A DNA stretch of 35,339 nt from an uncultured Planctomycetaceae bacterium (GCA_903896675.1 CAITYU010000051.1:1-35339); one strand, 5' to 3'. Shown: positions 1-9,410, numbered from the stretch's first letter. Made by a program: numbers and translations. Notes: a model not told the origin generated them from the sequence alone.

Positions 1-1
1 A

Positions 2-925
2 CTGGCTGCCGATCCGGATGTCGATGCCGTCATCATCGCAACTCCGAACTTCGTGCATCGTGAACAGGCCATCGAGTGTGCCCGAAACGGCAAGCACATC
101 ATGTGCGAAAAACCGCTGGGACTGAATTTTCAGGAGTCTGCCGAAATGTATCGCGCAGCTCGGGATGCCGGCGTTCGCCACATGACCGCCTTCACCTACC
201 GATTTGCTCCTTCCATGCGTTACGTAAGACACCTCGTCACCAGCGGACTGCTGGGAACTCCACGACACTTCCGCAGTCAGCGATTTCTCGACCTGCCCGA
301 AACCAGCTGGGGCTGGCGACAGATCAGGAAGCTGGCAGGGGCAGGTGACCTGTTTGATATGACCATCCACCGGATTGACTTCGCCCAGGACCTGCTGGGA
401 CCGATTCGCACCATCTGTGGGGCCGTAGCACAGTTCGCTCCACGTGACCGCACCGCAGATGGACGCCCCTGCCCGCCCTCTGAAGTGGATGACTGGTCCA
501 GCCTGATTGGCTTCTTCGAAAACGGTGCAGTGGGAGTGTGGGAAGGCAGTACCCTGATGAAGGGTCACAACAATGGTGGCGTCGGATACGAATGGGCGGA
601 AGTCAACTGCAGCGAAGGCTCTGCCGCCTATCAGTTGACTGATCCGAACAACATCATTCTGGCCCGCAACGGACGTGATCTTGAAAAGCTGCCAGTGCCT
701 GAAGAATTCCTGAAGGCTCCCGGCAGCCCGCGCGATCCGTCACAGGGCAAGCCCAGCACAGTCTTCCGGTACGACCTCGTCTATGAACTGACCTCCGCCA
801 TTATCGAAGGTCGCGATGCGGTTCCCGGATTTCACGACGGTGCACTGGCACAGGCTGTCGCTGATTCCGTGCTTGTCTCATTCGATGAACGACGCTGGGT
901 GGACATTCAGGCTGATCTGGGCTGA
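2..925 (+). CDS. Gfo/Idh/MocA family oxidoreductase, 5' partial
   Basis: The frame is open from the left edge, so the start and the first part of the Rossmann fold (about 60-80 residues) lie outside the window. The visible part begins at the strand leading into ATPNFVHREQA, followed by the family hallmark EKP (in MCEKPLGLNF), which marks the active-site lysine of NAD(P)-dependent Gfo/Idh/MocA dehydrogenases. The rest is the C-terminal alpha/beta substrate-binding domain, with GDLFDMTIHRIDFAQDLLG carrying the usual His and Asp near the active site. These enzymes oxidise sugars, inositols or related compounds; planctomycetes have many paralogues and the substrate cannot be assigned. An internal GTG at 53 lies inside the conserved fold and is not the real start. 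A strong terminator follows directly. Confidence 0.9.
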   Translation: MAADPDVDAVIIATPNFVHREQAIECARNGKHIMCEKPLGLNFQESAEMYRAARDAGVRHMTAFTYRFAPSMRYVRHLVTSGLLGTPRHFRSQRFLDLPETSWGWRQIRKLAGAGDLFDMTIHRIDFAQDLLGPIRTICGAVAQFAPRDRTADGRPCPPSEVDDWSSLIGFFENGAVGVWEGSTLMKGHNNGGVGYEWAEVNCSEGSAAYQLTDPNNIILARNGRDLEKLPVPEEFLKAPGSPRDPSQGKPSTVFRYDLVYELTSAIIEGRDAVPGFHDGALAQAVADSVLVSFDERRWVDIQADLG

Positions 926-949
926 AAACTGCACGCCGGAGACAACAGA

Positions 950-989
950 AGACGCGTGTCGACACAGTCGACACGCGTCTCACTTTTTT
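950..989 (+). terminator. Rho-independent terminator of the oxidoreductase gene
   Basis: A perfect 13-bp stem (950-962 with 968-980) encloses a 5-nt loop and is followed by a run of six T (984-989). It begins 24 nt after the stop codon. The stem alone could also slow transcription from the convergent minus-strand gene ending at 1015, but that direction has no T-run. Confidence 0.92.
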
Positions 990-1014
990 GGCTCTGCACC
1001 CTGCCTCGACAGTC

Positions 1015-2010
1015 TTACGGCTTCGCTGGATTGAACCAGATGTTGCGGTAACGCACCTGATTGCCGTGATCCTGCAGGTACAGCGGACCAGCATCAGGGC
1101 CTTCCGGAACCGGGGCCGCCGTTGTCGCATGCGTCAGCTTAATCTGCTCATGTATCACCACACCGTTATGACGGACCGTGATCAGCCCGTCGGTTTTCTT
1201 CTTTCCATCGGTCCCGAATTCCGCTGCCTGAAACTGCACGTCATACGTCTGCCAGGTCAGTGGCGGAAAACACATATTCAGCAGGGGTTTGCTGATCGAG
1301 TAAATTCCGCCGCATTCATTCTGCTCACCGGTCAGCCCGAAGGAATCCAGCACCTGCACTTCGTAACGCCCCTGCAGGTATACCCCGCTGTTTCCTCGCC
1401 CCTGACCACGAGCATTCGGCATCCACGGCAGCAGAAATTCGACATGCAGTTCACCGGAACCCAGCTTTTTGCGACTGGTGCAGCCCTGCATCAGCAATTT
1501 GTCGTCTGACAGTTTCCCGCCTTCAAATTCGTCGGCAGATGTTCCATCAAACAGCACAAGTGCGCCCTCCGGTGGCTTGCGGCCAAGGGTTGGAGACGTC
1601 CGCTGCACTCGTGTCAGCTCGGCCACTCGGACATTTTCATTGTTGTAAACGCTGACGCTGCCCGCGCGAATCTCACCGCGGCCAGTGTCCGCCTTCAGCA
1701 CCACAGCATCACCCTCGCGCTCACCAGCACCCCGCAGTGGCGATTCCCCGTTCCAGCCAGCTCCGGGAAGCCCGCCAATCCACGCCACCCACGCGAACTT
1801 CCCCTGCCCCTCAGCAATTACCTGCAGCCCTAACTGCACCTCTGTGTCATTCGAACGAATCTTGCCGGTATATTCGCCCTGAAACCCGTAATCCGCACCA
1901 GCCCTGTCGGCCTGCAGTGCCGTAAAACCGGGTGCCTTCTCATCGGCAGTTGCTGACACCGCGACAGCTCCACCAAACAACAACACGCTCGCCAGAACAA
2001 TTCTTTTCAT
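1015..2010 (-). CDS. secreted DUF1080 (3-keto-disaccharide hydrolase-type) protein
   Basis: The protein has 331 residues from the ATG at 2010. It opens with a signal peptide (MKRIVLASVLLFGGAVAVSA, then TADE). A poorly recognised beta-rich region follows (about residues 25-140). The C-terminal DUF1080 concanavalin-like domain starts at GALVLFDGTSADEF and contains the family pattern RGNSGVYLQGRYEVQVLDS, then ECGGIYS and a final YLQDHGNQVRYRNIWF. DUF1080 proteins are abundant in planctomycetes and act on sugars or glycosides outside the cytoplasm; the substrate here is unknown. A GTG at 2037 in frame would add nine residues and overlap the stop of the upstream gene (GTGA), hinting at translational coupling. 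I prefer 2010 because AGGA lies about 10 nt upstream of it and the signal peptide then begins with MKR. Confidence 0.88.
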   Translation of the reverse strand: MKRIVLASVLLFGGAVAVSATADEKAPGFTALQADRAGADYGFQGEYTGKIRSNDTEVQLGLQVIAEGQGKFAWVAWIGGLPGAGWNGESPLRGAGEREGDAVVLKADTGRGEIRAGSVSVYNNENVRVAELTRVQRTSPTLGRKPPEGALVLFDGTSADEFEGGKLSDDKLLMQGCTSRKKLGSGELHVEFLLPWMPNARGQGRGNSGVYLQGRYEVQVLDSFGLTGEQNECGGIYSISKPLLNMCFPPLTWQTYDVQFQAAEFGTDGKKKTDGLITVRHNGVVIHEQIKLTHATTAAPVPEGPDAGPLYLQDHGNQVRYRNIWFNPAKP

Positions 2011-2033
2011 TGCCTCAGTTTCCTTTGAAATGC

Positions 2034-2711
2034 TCACTGCCCTGCCCGGCTTGCTGATTCACCCTCGACTGCCATCAGCAGATCCGCACCATGTCGGTAC
2101 ACCAGTTGACGCCCCTCAGCCAGAACCGCCAGAAAATGATCTTCCAGTGGTTCCAGTGTGACTCGCCGGAGGACCTGATTCAAGCGAACCAGCAGGCGAT
2201 CGTCATCGGCGTAGTCATGCATGACTCGCGCCTCAAGAAATCGACGAATAAAAGGCGCCAGCAGTTCGGTCTGTCGCGGAGACAGCAGATTGACCGCCGA
2301 CTGGATCTGCTGCGGACAAACAGTTTCCAGCGCCGCATACCATTGATCAAGAATGCCGGGATGCCGGACCGAGATGTACCAGTCCAGCAGCAACTCCACA
2401 ACAATGTGCCCCAGAAATGCCGGTCGGTGATCGAAGCGATCGGGCATCAATTGGCGAAATCCGGCAGACAACGCCGACTCCAGCTTCTGGAACACAGCAC
2501 TGCTGTGAAACAGATCGTCATCCGCAAGATGCTGCAGCGTTCCCTCTGCAATACTCCGAACTGCCCCGTCCAGCTGATCCAGTTGCGGACGAATGCGACG
2601 GCTGCGCATACGCACACTGCGATCCACAACACTCAGCCAGTCCGGCACAGCCGTCCCGGCCAGCATCAGTGGCGAGTCCAGAAAGCGGTAACCATGCGCA
2701 AGATAGTTCAT
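2034..2711 (-). CDS. AcpH-like (DUF479-type) protein, putative ACP phosphodiesterase relative
   Basis: The start chosen at 2711 gives MNYLAHGYRFLDSPLMLAGT, resembling the N terminus of acyl-carrier-protein phosphodiesterases (MN-LAH, then a small hydrophobic segment and an Asp, here VPDWL). Further recognisable segments are DDLFHSSAVFQKLES and a helix with LGHIVVELLLDWY, whose His, Glu and Asp would suit the metal-binding helical fold of that family. AcpH removes 4'-phosphopantetheine from holo-ACP. The match is by pattern only and the protein (225 residues) is divergent, so the activity is a guess. An upstream in-frame start at 2813 would add 34 residues with no family likeness. Its stop overlaps the alternative GTG start of the DUF1080 gene, suggesting one transcript. 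The gene is divergent from the amidohydrolase at 2881. Confidence 0.6.
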   Translation of the reverse strand: MNYLAHGYRFLDSPLMLAGTAVPDWLSVVDRSVRMRSRRIRPQLDQLDGAVRSIAEGTLQHLADDDLFHSSAVFQKLESALSAGFRQLMPDRFDHRPAFLGHIVVELLLDWYISVRHPGILDQWYAALETVCPQQIQSAVNLLSPRQTELLAPFIRRFLEARVMHDYADDDRLLVRLNQVLRRVTLEPLEDHFLAVLAEGRQLVYRHGADLLMAVEGESASRAGQ

Positions 2712-2880
2712 GAAGGTATTACAGCCTGTTTTTACGACGCCGTGAAGTCGCCCGACGAAATCGAATCCCCTCAAACCAAAATCCCGCCCACAAACTACGC
2801 CAGTCGCTCCCAATTGAGTATTATCACAGACTGAAGACTTTCCTCATTTTTCCCGCTGCGATTTTCCGCGAAGTAATTCC

Positions 2881-3756
2881 ATGGCCAGCCAACCGAAGAT
2901 TCGAACTGCCCTCTGCCAGATGACCTGTGTGCCCGAGCCGGACATCAATCTGCAGCGTTCCATCGACAGAATCCGGGATGCCGCCATGGCCGGAGCGCAG
3001 GTCGTCTGCCTGCAGGAAGTCTTCAATACCCAATACCCCTGCCAGGCCGAAGAACACGAGCGGTTTGAGCTGGCCGAACCAATTCCTGGCCCCACCACTG
3101 CAGCCCTGCAGAAAATCGCCAAAGAACACCAGATTGTCATTGTCGTACCACTGTTCGAACGTCGCACACACGGTCTGTACCATAACTCCGCCGTTGTCAT
3201 CGATGCCGACGGAAGTATCGCCGGACTGTACCGCAAAATGCACATTCCCGATGACCCGCTGTATCTTGAAAAATTCTACTTCACTCCCGGCGATCTCGGT
3301 TTCCTCGCGTTCCCCACACGCTACGCCCGCATTGGCGTCTGCATCTGCTGGGACCAGTGGTACCCCGAAGCGGCCCGCCTGACAGCGATGCAGGGCGCTG
3401 AACTGCTGTTCTACCCCACCGCTATTGGCTGGATTCCGGGCGAGCGAGACGTCTACGGAGCCAGCCAGTATTCCGCATGGCAGACCATGATGCGCAGCCA
3501 CGCCATCGCCAACGGACTCTTTGTCGGAGCTCCCAATCGAGTCGGCCCGGAAGGACAGATTCAGTTCTGGGGAGGCAGTTTTATGGCTGACCCCTACGGA
3601 AATGTGCTCGCACAGGCAGATCACGAAACAGAAGCCACACTGCACGTCCAATGTGATCTCAGCCTGATCAACACCGCTCGCACACACTGGCCCTTCTTCC
3701 GCGATCGTCGCGTCGACGCTTTCGCTGATCTGCAGAAACGCTGGTGCGAACGCTGA
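2881..3756 (+). CDS. aguB: carbon-nitrogen hydrolase, probable N-carbamoylputrescine amidase
   Basis: This is a full-length (291 aa) nitrilase-superfamily enzyme. The Glu-Lys-Cys triad is visible: E46 in CLQEVF, K119 in GLYRKMHIPDDP and C156 in GVCICWDQWYPE. The motifs YRKMHIPDDP, FTPGD and CWDQWYPEAARL, with the late segment ARTHWPFFRDRR, are typical of N-carbamoylputrescine amidases, which convert N-carbamoylputrescine to putrescine, CO2 and ammonia in the agmatine route of polyamine synthesis. The usual partner, agmatine deiminase, is not in this window. The start ATG at 2881 gives the normal N terminus (KIRTALCQM); only a weak purine stretch precedes it. An alternative is another C-N hydrolase of the same clade, but the substrate-loop motifs favour AguB. 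Confidence 0.9.
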   Translation: MASQPKIRTALCQMTCVPEPDINLQRSIDRIRDAAMAGAQVVCLQEVFNTQYPCQAEEHERFELAEPIPGPTTAALQKIAKEHQIVIVVPLFERRTHGLYHNSAVVIDADGSIAGLYRKMHIPDDPLYLEKFYFTPGDLGFLAFPTRYARIGVCICWDQWYPEAARLTAMQGAELLFYPTAIGWIPGERDVYGASQYSAWQTMMRSHAIANGLFVGAPNRVGPEGQIQFWGGSFMADPYGNVLAQADHETEATLHVQCDLSLINTARTHWPFFRDRRVDAFADLQKRWCER

Positions 3757-3781
3757 TCGGTCAAACGGAACTCACATGAAC

Positions 3782-4768
3782 TCATCGCAGACGACTGGCC
3801 GGCGTTGAACGGAAAATACGCACCAGCAGCAACAGCAGACAGTACAGAACAAATGCCCCCAGAATCAGCCCCACAAATGTGGGCCAGTGCCCAAAAATGA
3901 TCCGCAACCCCTGCTGCTCCCAGATCGCCTGCCACGCAAACAGGACTACCACTGCCCCGGCTGCCAGACAGGGACCAAATGCCATAAAACCTCGCCCCGT
4001 CACAACGAAGACCAACAGCCCCAGAACAATCCCCACAATGGGTGATACTGCCAGCACACACAACACAGGTTGCCAGCCCATGAAGGCACCAATCATGGCC
4101 ATCAGTGTGACATCGCCAAAGCCAATCGCCGGAAAGCCCAGAATCCCGTTCGCGGCAATCCGGCCCAGCCAGACCAGACCAGCGCCCACCACCAAACCTG
4201 ACACACTCCACACCAAACCATGCAGATGCTGATGATCCTTCATCCATTGGGGCAGGTATGGCCCATAAACCTGCACCAATTCATCACTCCAATCCACCCA
4301 GACATGGATCATCTGCAGATCACCGCTGAAAACAGCCAGCACCACCGCGGCCGCAGACCCCGTCAGCACAATCTGATCAGGAATCACATAGTCGATCAGG
4401 TCTGAAACGACCGCCGTCACAAGCAAGAACAAAAATAACAGATGAAAAGGCAGACGGGCCTGCCAGACGGGCTGCGAGGGCCGGACCTCCGAAACGGTCT
4501 GACAACCCCGCTCCAACCCCCACGCAAAAGCCAGGAATAATACTCCCGTACAAAACGCGGCCAGCCACGGAAACCTCGACAATCGCTTCCCACACGCCCC
4601 ACAATTCGCTCCAATCGAAAACATCACGCCACGCCAATTTGTCCGCCCCCCGCAACCTGGACACCACCTGATGCCCACGGGCCGAGCCTCTTCAGCGACC
4701 CCCGCGGCCCAGAACACGGCAACCCACCCGGCAAACACACCCAAAAGAAAAATGCTCATCAGCCACAT
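3782..4768 (-). CDS. prepilin peptidase (A24 family)
   Basis: A polytopic membrane aspartic protease that cleaves type IV prepilin or pseudopilin leaders. From the ATG at 4768 it has 328 residues. The two catalytic aspartates are D123 (in VSDLIDYVIPDQ, the D-x7-D spacing of the family) and D219 in the GxGD motif (GFGDVTLMAMIG). Between the first and second membrane segments is the tetracysteine zinc motif (C36/C39 and C56/C59) of bifunctional PilD-type enzymes. About seven or eight hydrophobic segments follow. A longer reading from 4846 adds 26 non-hydrophobic residues, less likely because the first membrane helix then starts late. It is alone, with no pilin or secretion genes adjacent. The loop after D126 is longer than usual, with a soluble insert around VDWSDELVQVYG. 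Confidence 0.87.
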   Translation of the reverse strand: MWLMSIFLLGVFAGWVAVFWAAGVAEEARPVGIRWCPGCGGRTNWRGVMFSIGANCGACGKRLSRFPWLAAFCTGVLFLAFAWGLERGCQTVSEVRPSQPVWQARLPFHLLFLFLLVTAVVSDLIDYVIPDQIVLTGSAAAVVLAVFSGDLQMIHVWVDWSDELVQVYGPYLPQWMKDHQHLHGLVWSVSGLVVGAGLVWLGRIAANGILGFPAIGFGDVTLMAMIGAFMGWQPVLCVLAVSPIVGIVLGLLVFVVTGRGFMAFGPCLAAGAVVVLFAWQAIWEQQGLRIIFGHWPTFVGLILGAFVLYCLLLLLVRIFRSTPASRLR

Positions 4769-4870
4769 GAACTGAGAATCCCCATTACTTGCAAATCGCC
4801 CGTTTTTTAGGCAACCAGCCGAGGCACATGCATTTTCCGCGTGCACAACCCGAGTAATTTCATGATTTTC

Positions 4871-4893
4871 CGAAACGAAAAAACATCGTTTCG
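4871..4893. repeat. 8-bp inverted repeat upstream of the prepilin peptidase gene
   Basis: CGAAACGA (4871-4878) and TCGTTTCG (4886-4893) form a perfect inverted repeat with a 7-nt A-rich spacer. It lies about 100 nt upstream of the chosen prepilin peptidase start and about 255 nt upstream of glnB, inside the divergent intergenic region. It could be an operator or a small hairpin; there is no T-run beside it. Confidence 0.45.
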
Positions 4894-4931
4894 CTCACAA
4901 ATTCAGCAACCAACATTTCCCATCCATTAGT

Positions 4932-4947
4932 CGGCATGAGTTTTGCT
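4932..4947 (+). promoter_or_regulatory. sigma54-like (-24/-12) promoter upstream of the PII gene
   Basis: The site reads cGGCATG-N4-TTGCT, against the sigma54 consensus TGGCACG-N4-TTGCW. GG is at 4933-4934 and GC at 4945-4946, exactly 12 nt apart as required, with two mismatches in the consensus positions. It would start transcription near 4958 and give a leader of about 190 nt before glnB. PII genes are commonly under NtrC/sigma54 control, which supports the reading, but no activator site was identified. Confidence 0.5.
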
Positions 4948-5139
4948 GCACAGATTACGCCGGTTGTAGGTGGTTTCCATGCTCAAACTGTCCTTCCAGC
5001 CCGCCTCGATCCGAAAATCAAGGCAGTGCTGTGATACAGTAGCGACACCGAAAACAGCCTACGATCGTGATGCCGGGACTGAGGAGCACCCTCAGACATT
5101 AATACTGTTGCGGGACTGTAACCAATCGACAGGGGTTAG

Positions 5140-5487
<348 letters not shown>

Positions 5488-5644
5488 CTGGTGCTGTCAT
5501 CCACCTGTGCATGCAGATCGTGGTCCCCGGTTTCCGGCGAGAAGCCATCCGGGGCATCATGGTCGTTGCCGCTTTTCCGGCCTGTCGTCCTCCTGTATGC
5601 TGCCGTTCCAGAACCGGCAACATCCTGACTCGGACAAGGCCAGC

Positions 5645-7639
5645 ATGAATCGTTCGTACACGTTGCAGAAACTGATTGCACTCACCATCCTGGTTCTGTT
5701 GCCTGCCTCCCTCGCGTCGGCTCAGGACGCAGGGCAGCAGATCCGTGCCGCTGTTGATATCGCAACCCCCTCCGTCGTGCGAATTCGAGTCATCGGGGGC
5801 GAGCAGACAGTCGATGGAAATACCGTGAGCTCGCTGACCACGTCCGGCATCGTGGTGACCCAGTCAGGCCGAATCCTGTCCAGCAGCTTCGCATTCCAGG
5901 GCCAGGCTGCTGCAATCAGCGTGGAAACCCCGTCCGGCGAACGTCGGGCCGCGAAACTGGTCGCTGTCGATCACGTCCGCCGACTGGTACTGCTGCAGGC
6001 AGAAGGCACTGATTGGCAACCGCCGGCCACGGTTCCGCGCTCACAGATTCAGGTGGGCCAGCACGCGATCGCCCTCGGACGCTTTTATGACTCCAAACAA
6101 CCCTCGGTATCCTCCGGGATCATCAGCGCCCTGAATCGCATTCACGGACGCGCTCTGCAGACGGACGCCAAAATCTCACCGGTAAACTACGGCGGCGCCC
6201 TCGTTGATCTCAGCGGTGCTGTCCTTGGAATCCTTGTCCCACTGTCCCCCCGTGGTCGCGGAAACCCATCAGCCGGTATCGAGTGGTATGATTCCGGAAT
6301 CGGCTTTGCCATCCCGATGAGTGACGCGATACTCATCGCCGAACGACTGCAGACCGGAAAGGACCTTCAGCCCGGACTTGCAGGACTGCAGCTGACAGCG
6401 CCGGGCCCGTTTTCTGACAGAGTTTCCATTCGTCGCGTCCAGCCAAAGTCTCCGGCAGACAAAGCCGGCATTCGTCCGGGTGACAGACTGCTTCAGGCCG
6501 GTGACCGGCCAATTACGCGACTCAGCAGCCTCGAAGAAGTGCTCGCTGCAAAATATGCCGGCGAAGTCGTGGAACTGACTCTGCAACGGGATGGCCAACC
6601 ACTGCAGGTTGCCCTCGAACTTGTTGATCGAATTCCCGCCGGTGAAGCCGGTTATGCCGGTGTGATCCTGCCCGCTGTTGCCACACCTGAAAAACGCGAC
6701 GGTCAGGCAGGTCCGGACCTCCAGCAAATGCTCAAACCACAATCCACCCCCGACACCCCTGTGCTGGTGCAGACAATTCCCGGCTCGCCGGCAGCCCTCG
6801 CAGGACTGCCCGCTGCTGCGGAACTGGTTGCCATTAATGAGAGGCCGCTGAAGGGCCTGAGATCGTTTCTCAGCCCCGATCTCCGGTTGCAGTCAGACAC
6901 CGAAATCTCGCTCAGTTGGCGAAACCTGCAGAACAATGAAGTGCAGACTCTGAAAATGACTGCCGGACCACTCCCCCAGGAAGTCCCCGATGTCGACCCT
7001 CAGATTCTGACGGAAAATAAAGCTCAGACTGCACAGAATGCCGCAAACACACCCTCGCGCGAAGAAGTCCCCATCGAGGGATTGGGCAGTTGCACTGTGA
7101 TTCTTCCCGCCCCGACGACAGGACGTCGCCCCGCCCCCCTCGTTCTGCTGTCAGCAGGTGCGGAATCCGAGGCCGAAATTCTGCAACGCTGGGGTTCGCT
7201 GCTTGCATCATATCAACTGATGCTGCTGATCCCCCGCACCTCCGGCCGAACTCCACTCACCGCCGATGACGCCCCTCTGGTCCTCGCCAGCCTGCAACTG
7301 GTCGCCTCGAAATACTCCGCAGACCGCTCCGCACTTGTAGTCATCGCCGCAGCTCCACAGACAGAACTGGCATGGCAGTTTGCCTCCGGAAACTCTCAGG
7401 TCTCGGCCGATCTGGTCCTGCAGTCCGGCTGGATTTCTGAATTCCTGCTCCAGGAAGTCAGTGGCTCAGGACGCTCCGTGATGCTGCTGGATCGTCCCGA
7501 AAAAACAGAAAACAAACTGCTCCTTGAACGCAGTCGCACCGCTCTGCAGAACGCCGGATTCTGGGTGCCAATGTCCGATACAGCACAACCCGCGGAACTC
7601 CGGATTGCCAAATGGTCTGTCCTCCTCAGAGCCTGGTAG
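5645..7639 (+). CDS. secreted HtrA-like pseudo-protease with two PDZ domains and a C-terminal hydrolase-like domain
   Basis: The ATG at 5645 gives 664 residues with a signal peptide (residues 1-26, ending LASA before QDAGQ). Residues about 30-230 resemble the trypsin-like domain of HtrA/DegP (ATPSVVRIRV, later GIGFAIPM), but the triad is gone. The His position is F82 (SSSFAF in place of the usual NNHV), the Asp position falls in HVRRLVLLQ with no Asp, and the Ser position is Y182 (NYGGALVD in place of NSGGPL). Two PDZ-like domains follow (about 240-330, with SPADKAGIRPGDRLL, and about 335-460, with SPAALAGLPAAAELV). Residues about 470-664 resemble an alpha/beta-hydrolase (esterase-type) but show AAAPQ where a G-x-S-x-G elbow is expected. 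An envelope scaffold or chaperone role is therefore more likely than catalysis. A longer frame from 5360 overlaps glnB and is not the gene. The stop lies 4 bp from the convergent gene. Confidence 0.82.
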   Translation: MNRSYTLQKLIALTILVLLPASLASAQDAGQQIRAAVDIATPSVVRIRVIGGEQTVDGNTVSSLTTSGIVVTQSGRILSSSFAFQGQAAAISVETPSGERRAAKLVAVDHVRRLVLLQAEGTDWQPPATVPRSQIQVGQHAIALGRFYDSKQPSVSSGIISALNRIHGRALQTDAKISPVNYGGALVDLSGAVLGILVPLSPRGRGNPSAGIEWYDSGIGFAIPMSDAILIAERLQTGKDLQPGLAGLQLTAPGPFSDRVSIRRVQPKSPADKAGIRPGDRLLQAGDRPITRLSSLEEVLAAKYAGEVVELTLQRDGQPLQVALELVDRIPAGEAGYAGVILPAVATPEKRDGQAGPDLQQMLKPQSTPDTPVLVQTIPGSPAALAGLPAAAELVAINERPLKGLRSFLSPDLRLQSDTEISLSWRNLQNNEVQTLKMTAGPLPQEVPDVDPQILTENKAQTAQNAANTPSREEVPIEGLGSCTVILPAPTTGRRPAPLVLLSAGAESEAEILQRWGSLLASYQLMLLIPRTSGRTPLTADDAPLVLASLQLVASKYSADRSALVVIAAAPQTELAWQFASGNSQVSADLVLQSGWISEFLLQEVSGSGRSVMLLDRPEKTENKLLLERSRTALQNAGFWVPMSDTAQPAELRIAKWSVLLRAW

Positions 7640-7643
7640 ACGA

Positions 7644-9401
7644 CTATTGCTCACTCCGCTGATCCACCAGTTCAAACACCGCCTCGAAACCATCCGCACT
7701 GCGCCACCGCTCCCGCAGCAAGGGCTGCTTCCGGGCCTGTCTGCCGGATTCCGCGTCGGTTACCACAATCCAGAACACTCGGCCCGACTGCAGACGTCGA
7801 ATCGCCGACGAATCCAGTCCCCCACCCCGCAGCTCCCGCTGCAACTGGAAATGCGATGCTGGAAAAAAGCCCGAGTATCCGTTGACGATGTTCAGCCCCG
7901 TCACCGCAGAGTCAATCATCCACCTGACCGTTGCCTGAAAATCATCCGGCGCGTGCCCCTGCACATAAGGCAGAATCAGCACTCCCTCACCCGCCAACAC
8001 CTCACTCTGCAGAAATTCTGCCCAGCCCTGCCGAGCACTCAGACGCTGGACTTCCACGTGGCCCGGAACAACCCACCACGATTCAAATGCCACCATCAGA
8101 CCCAGACTCACTGCGACCACACGCTGAATCCGGAAGGAGCTGCCGACGCACCGGGAAAAACAATCCTGCAATCGATCCAGACCAATCCCTGCCAGAAGAA
8201 TAATTGCTCCCTGAACAAAGAACGCAAATCTGAACGCACTTCGGACCTGCACCAGGCCCGGCAGCCAGTCACACAGAACAGACCAGATCTTCCACGACCC
8301 CAGTTGCAGATTCACACCCAGAGACAGCAGCGCCGCAGCCAGCGCCAGCAAACTCAGACTCAGGACCAGTCGCCGCATCAAAGGCAAATCCGTACTGACA
8401 AACACGAGGATCACTGCAGCGATCGCCAGCACCGTTCGCAGCCAGCCGACTCCCAGATTCCATGGCCGGCCCGCACGCTGTGACGGCACCGACAACAGGG
8501 ATTGCTCCGGCGCCCGCAGGTAGTCTGCAGGAACAGCCGACAGGACGGCGACCGTCTCCTCACGTCGCTCAAATCCCCGTTCCTGCAGCACCTGCTGCAC
8601 CGGCCAAAGCAGCAGCGCCACAGGTGGCAACGCCAGCAATGCAACTCCACACACCAGACTCAGCCACCGCGAAAGGAACCGCCACGATACCAGTACCCAT
8701 CCAGCAATCATCAGCAGCAGACCAAAGCACAGCGTATGATGCACACACGTCGCTGGCAGACAAACCGCCGCCAGCGCAGTCTCAAAGACCAGCCTTACAC
8801 TATGACTGGTACCCGCCCCACGATCTGCTGCCACGGTCGCAATACGCAACAGAGTCGACAGCAGCCAGAACGATGGCCACAGACAGGTCAACTGCAGTAC
8901 TTCCAGCTGCGTCAGCAGCAGCGGATGCAGCGTCATGGCACAGCCGGCCGCAGCAGCAGACCAGAAACCACAGCCACAGCCTCTCAGCAGCCAGCAGGCA
9001 GTCACGCCATTCAGAAACAGATTGCCCGCCAGCCAGCAGTTGTATGCCAGCGCCACAGAGCCGGAAATCCTGACCAGTGGCTGCAGACAGGCCGTCAGCG
9101 GCATCGGCTCGCTGAAGGCAAAACACCATCTCTCCGGAAAAAAAATTGGCGCATCCCACCACCCCTGAAATCCCCGCTCAATACTCGTGGCATTCCACAG
9201 AATCGTCCACGCATTGAACAATGGCACAGTCGCCGAACCACCGCGCGTGACAGGAATACGATCCAGCGGCGCAGTCACAACCGACAGCAGCGGCAGCAGC
9301 GACAGTACACCCAGTACGCTCAGCAGCAGCAGTTCGCGATACACAGCCCGGCCATTACGCGCGGCTGTCAATGATTGAGTCAGAGTCAAGGGCAGGCACA
9401 C
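7644..9401 (-). CDS. polytopic membrane protein, GT-C glycosyltransferase-like
   Basis: A 585-residue protein with about ten to twelve hydrophobic segments and a C-terminal soluble part of about 120 residues (from about WAEFLQSEV to the end). Features resembling GT-C and YfhO-type membrane glycosyltransferases are a first extracytoplasmic loop with aromatic and acidic residues (GFQGWWDAPIFFPER) and a late segment LPGLVQVRSAFRFAFFVQGA preceding a membrane helix. No catalytic residues can be assigned with confidence, so the family is tentative. The first start codon is GTG at 9401; there is no ATG before the first helix. It begins 9 nt after the stop of the M48 protease gene, so the two are probably co-transcribed and translationally coupled. 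Its 3' end is 4 bp from that of the convergent pseudo-protease gene. Confidence 0.72.
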   Translation of the reverse strand: MCLPLTLTQSLTAARNGRAVYRELLLLSVLGVLSLLPLLSVVTAPLDRIPVTRGGSATVPLFNAWTILWNATSIERGFQGWWDAPIFFPERWCFAFSEPMPLTACLQPLVRISGSVALAYNCWLAGNLFLNGVTACWLLRGCGCGFWSAAAAGCAMTLHPLLLTQLEVLQLTCLWPSFWLLSTLLRIATVAADRGAGTSHSVRLVFETALAAVCLPATCVHHTLCFGLLLMIAGWVLVSWRFLSRWLSLVCGVALLALPPVALLLWPVQQVLQERGFERREETVAVLSAVPADYLRAPEQSLLSVPSQRAGRPWNLGVGWLRTVLAIAAVILVFVSTDLPLMRRLVLSLSLLALAAALLSLGVNLQLGSWKIWSVLCDWLPGLVQVRSAFRFAFFVQGAIILLAGIGLDRLQDCFSRCVGSSFRIQRVVAVSLGLMVAFESWWVVPGHVEVQRLSARQGWAEFLQSEVLAGEGVLILPYVQGHAPDDFQATVRWMIDSAVTGLNIVNGYSGFFPASHFQLQRELRGGGLDSSAIRRLQSGRVFWIVVTDAESGRQARKQPLLRERWRSADGFEAVFELVDQRSEQ

Positions 9402-9410
9402 CGTTGGGGT

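Noticed and set aside
2091-2834. A 247-codon plus-strand frame
   Set aside because: It is antisense to the AcpH-like gene, rich in Gln, Arg and His, as expected of a shadow frame.
2824-3687. A 287-codon minus-strand frame
   Set aside because: It is antisense to the carbon-nitrogen hydrolase, which has its complete catalytic triad.
8502-9374. A 290-codon plus-strand frame rich in Gln and Arg
   Set aside because: It lies opposite the polytopic membrane protein gene; the composition is that of reversed Leu codons.
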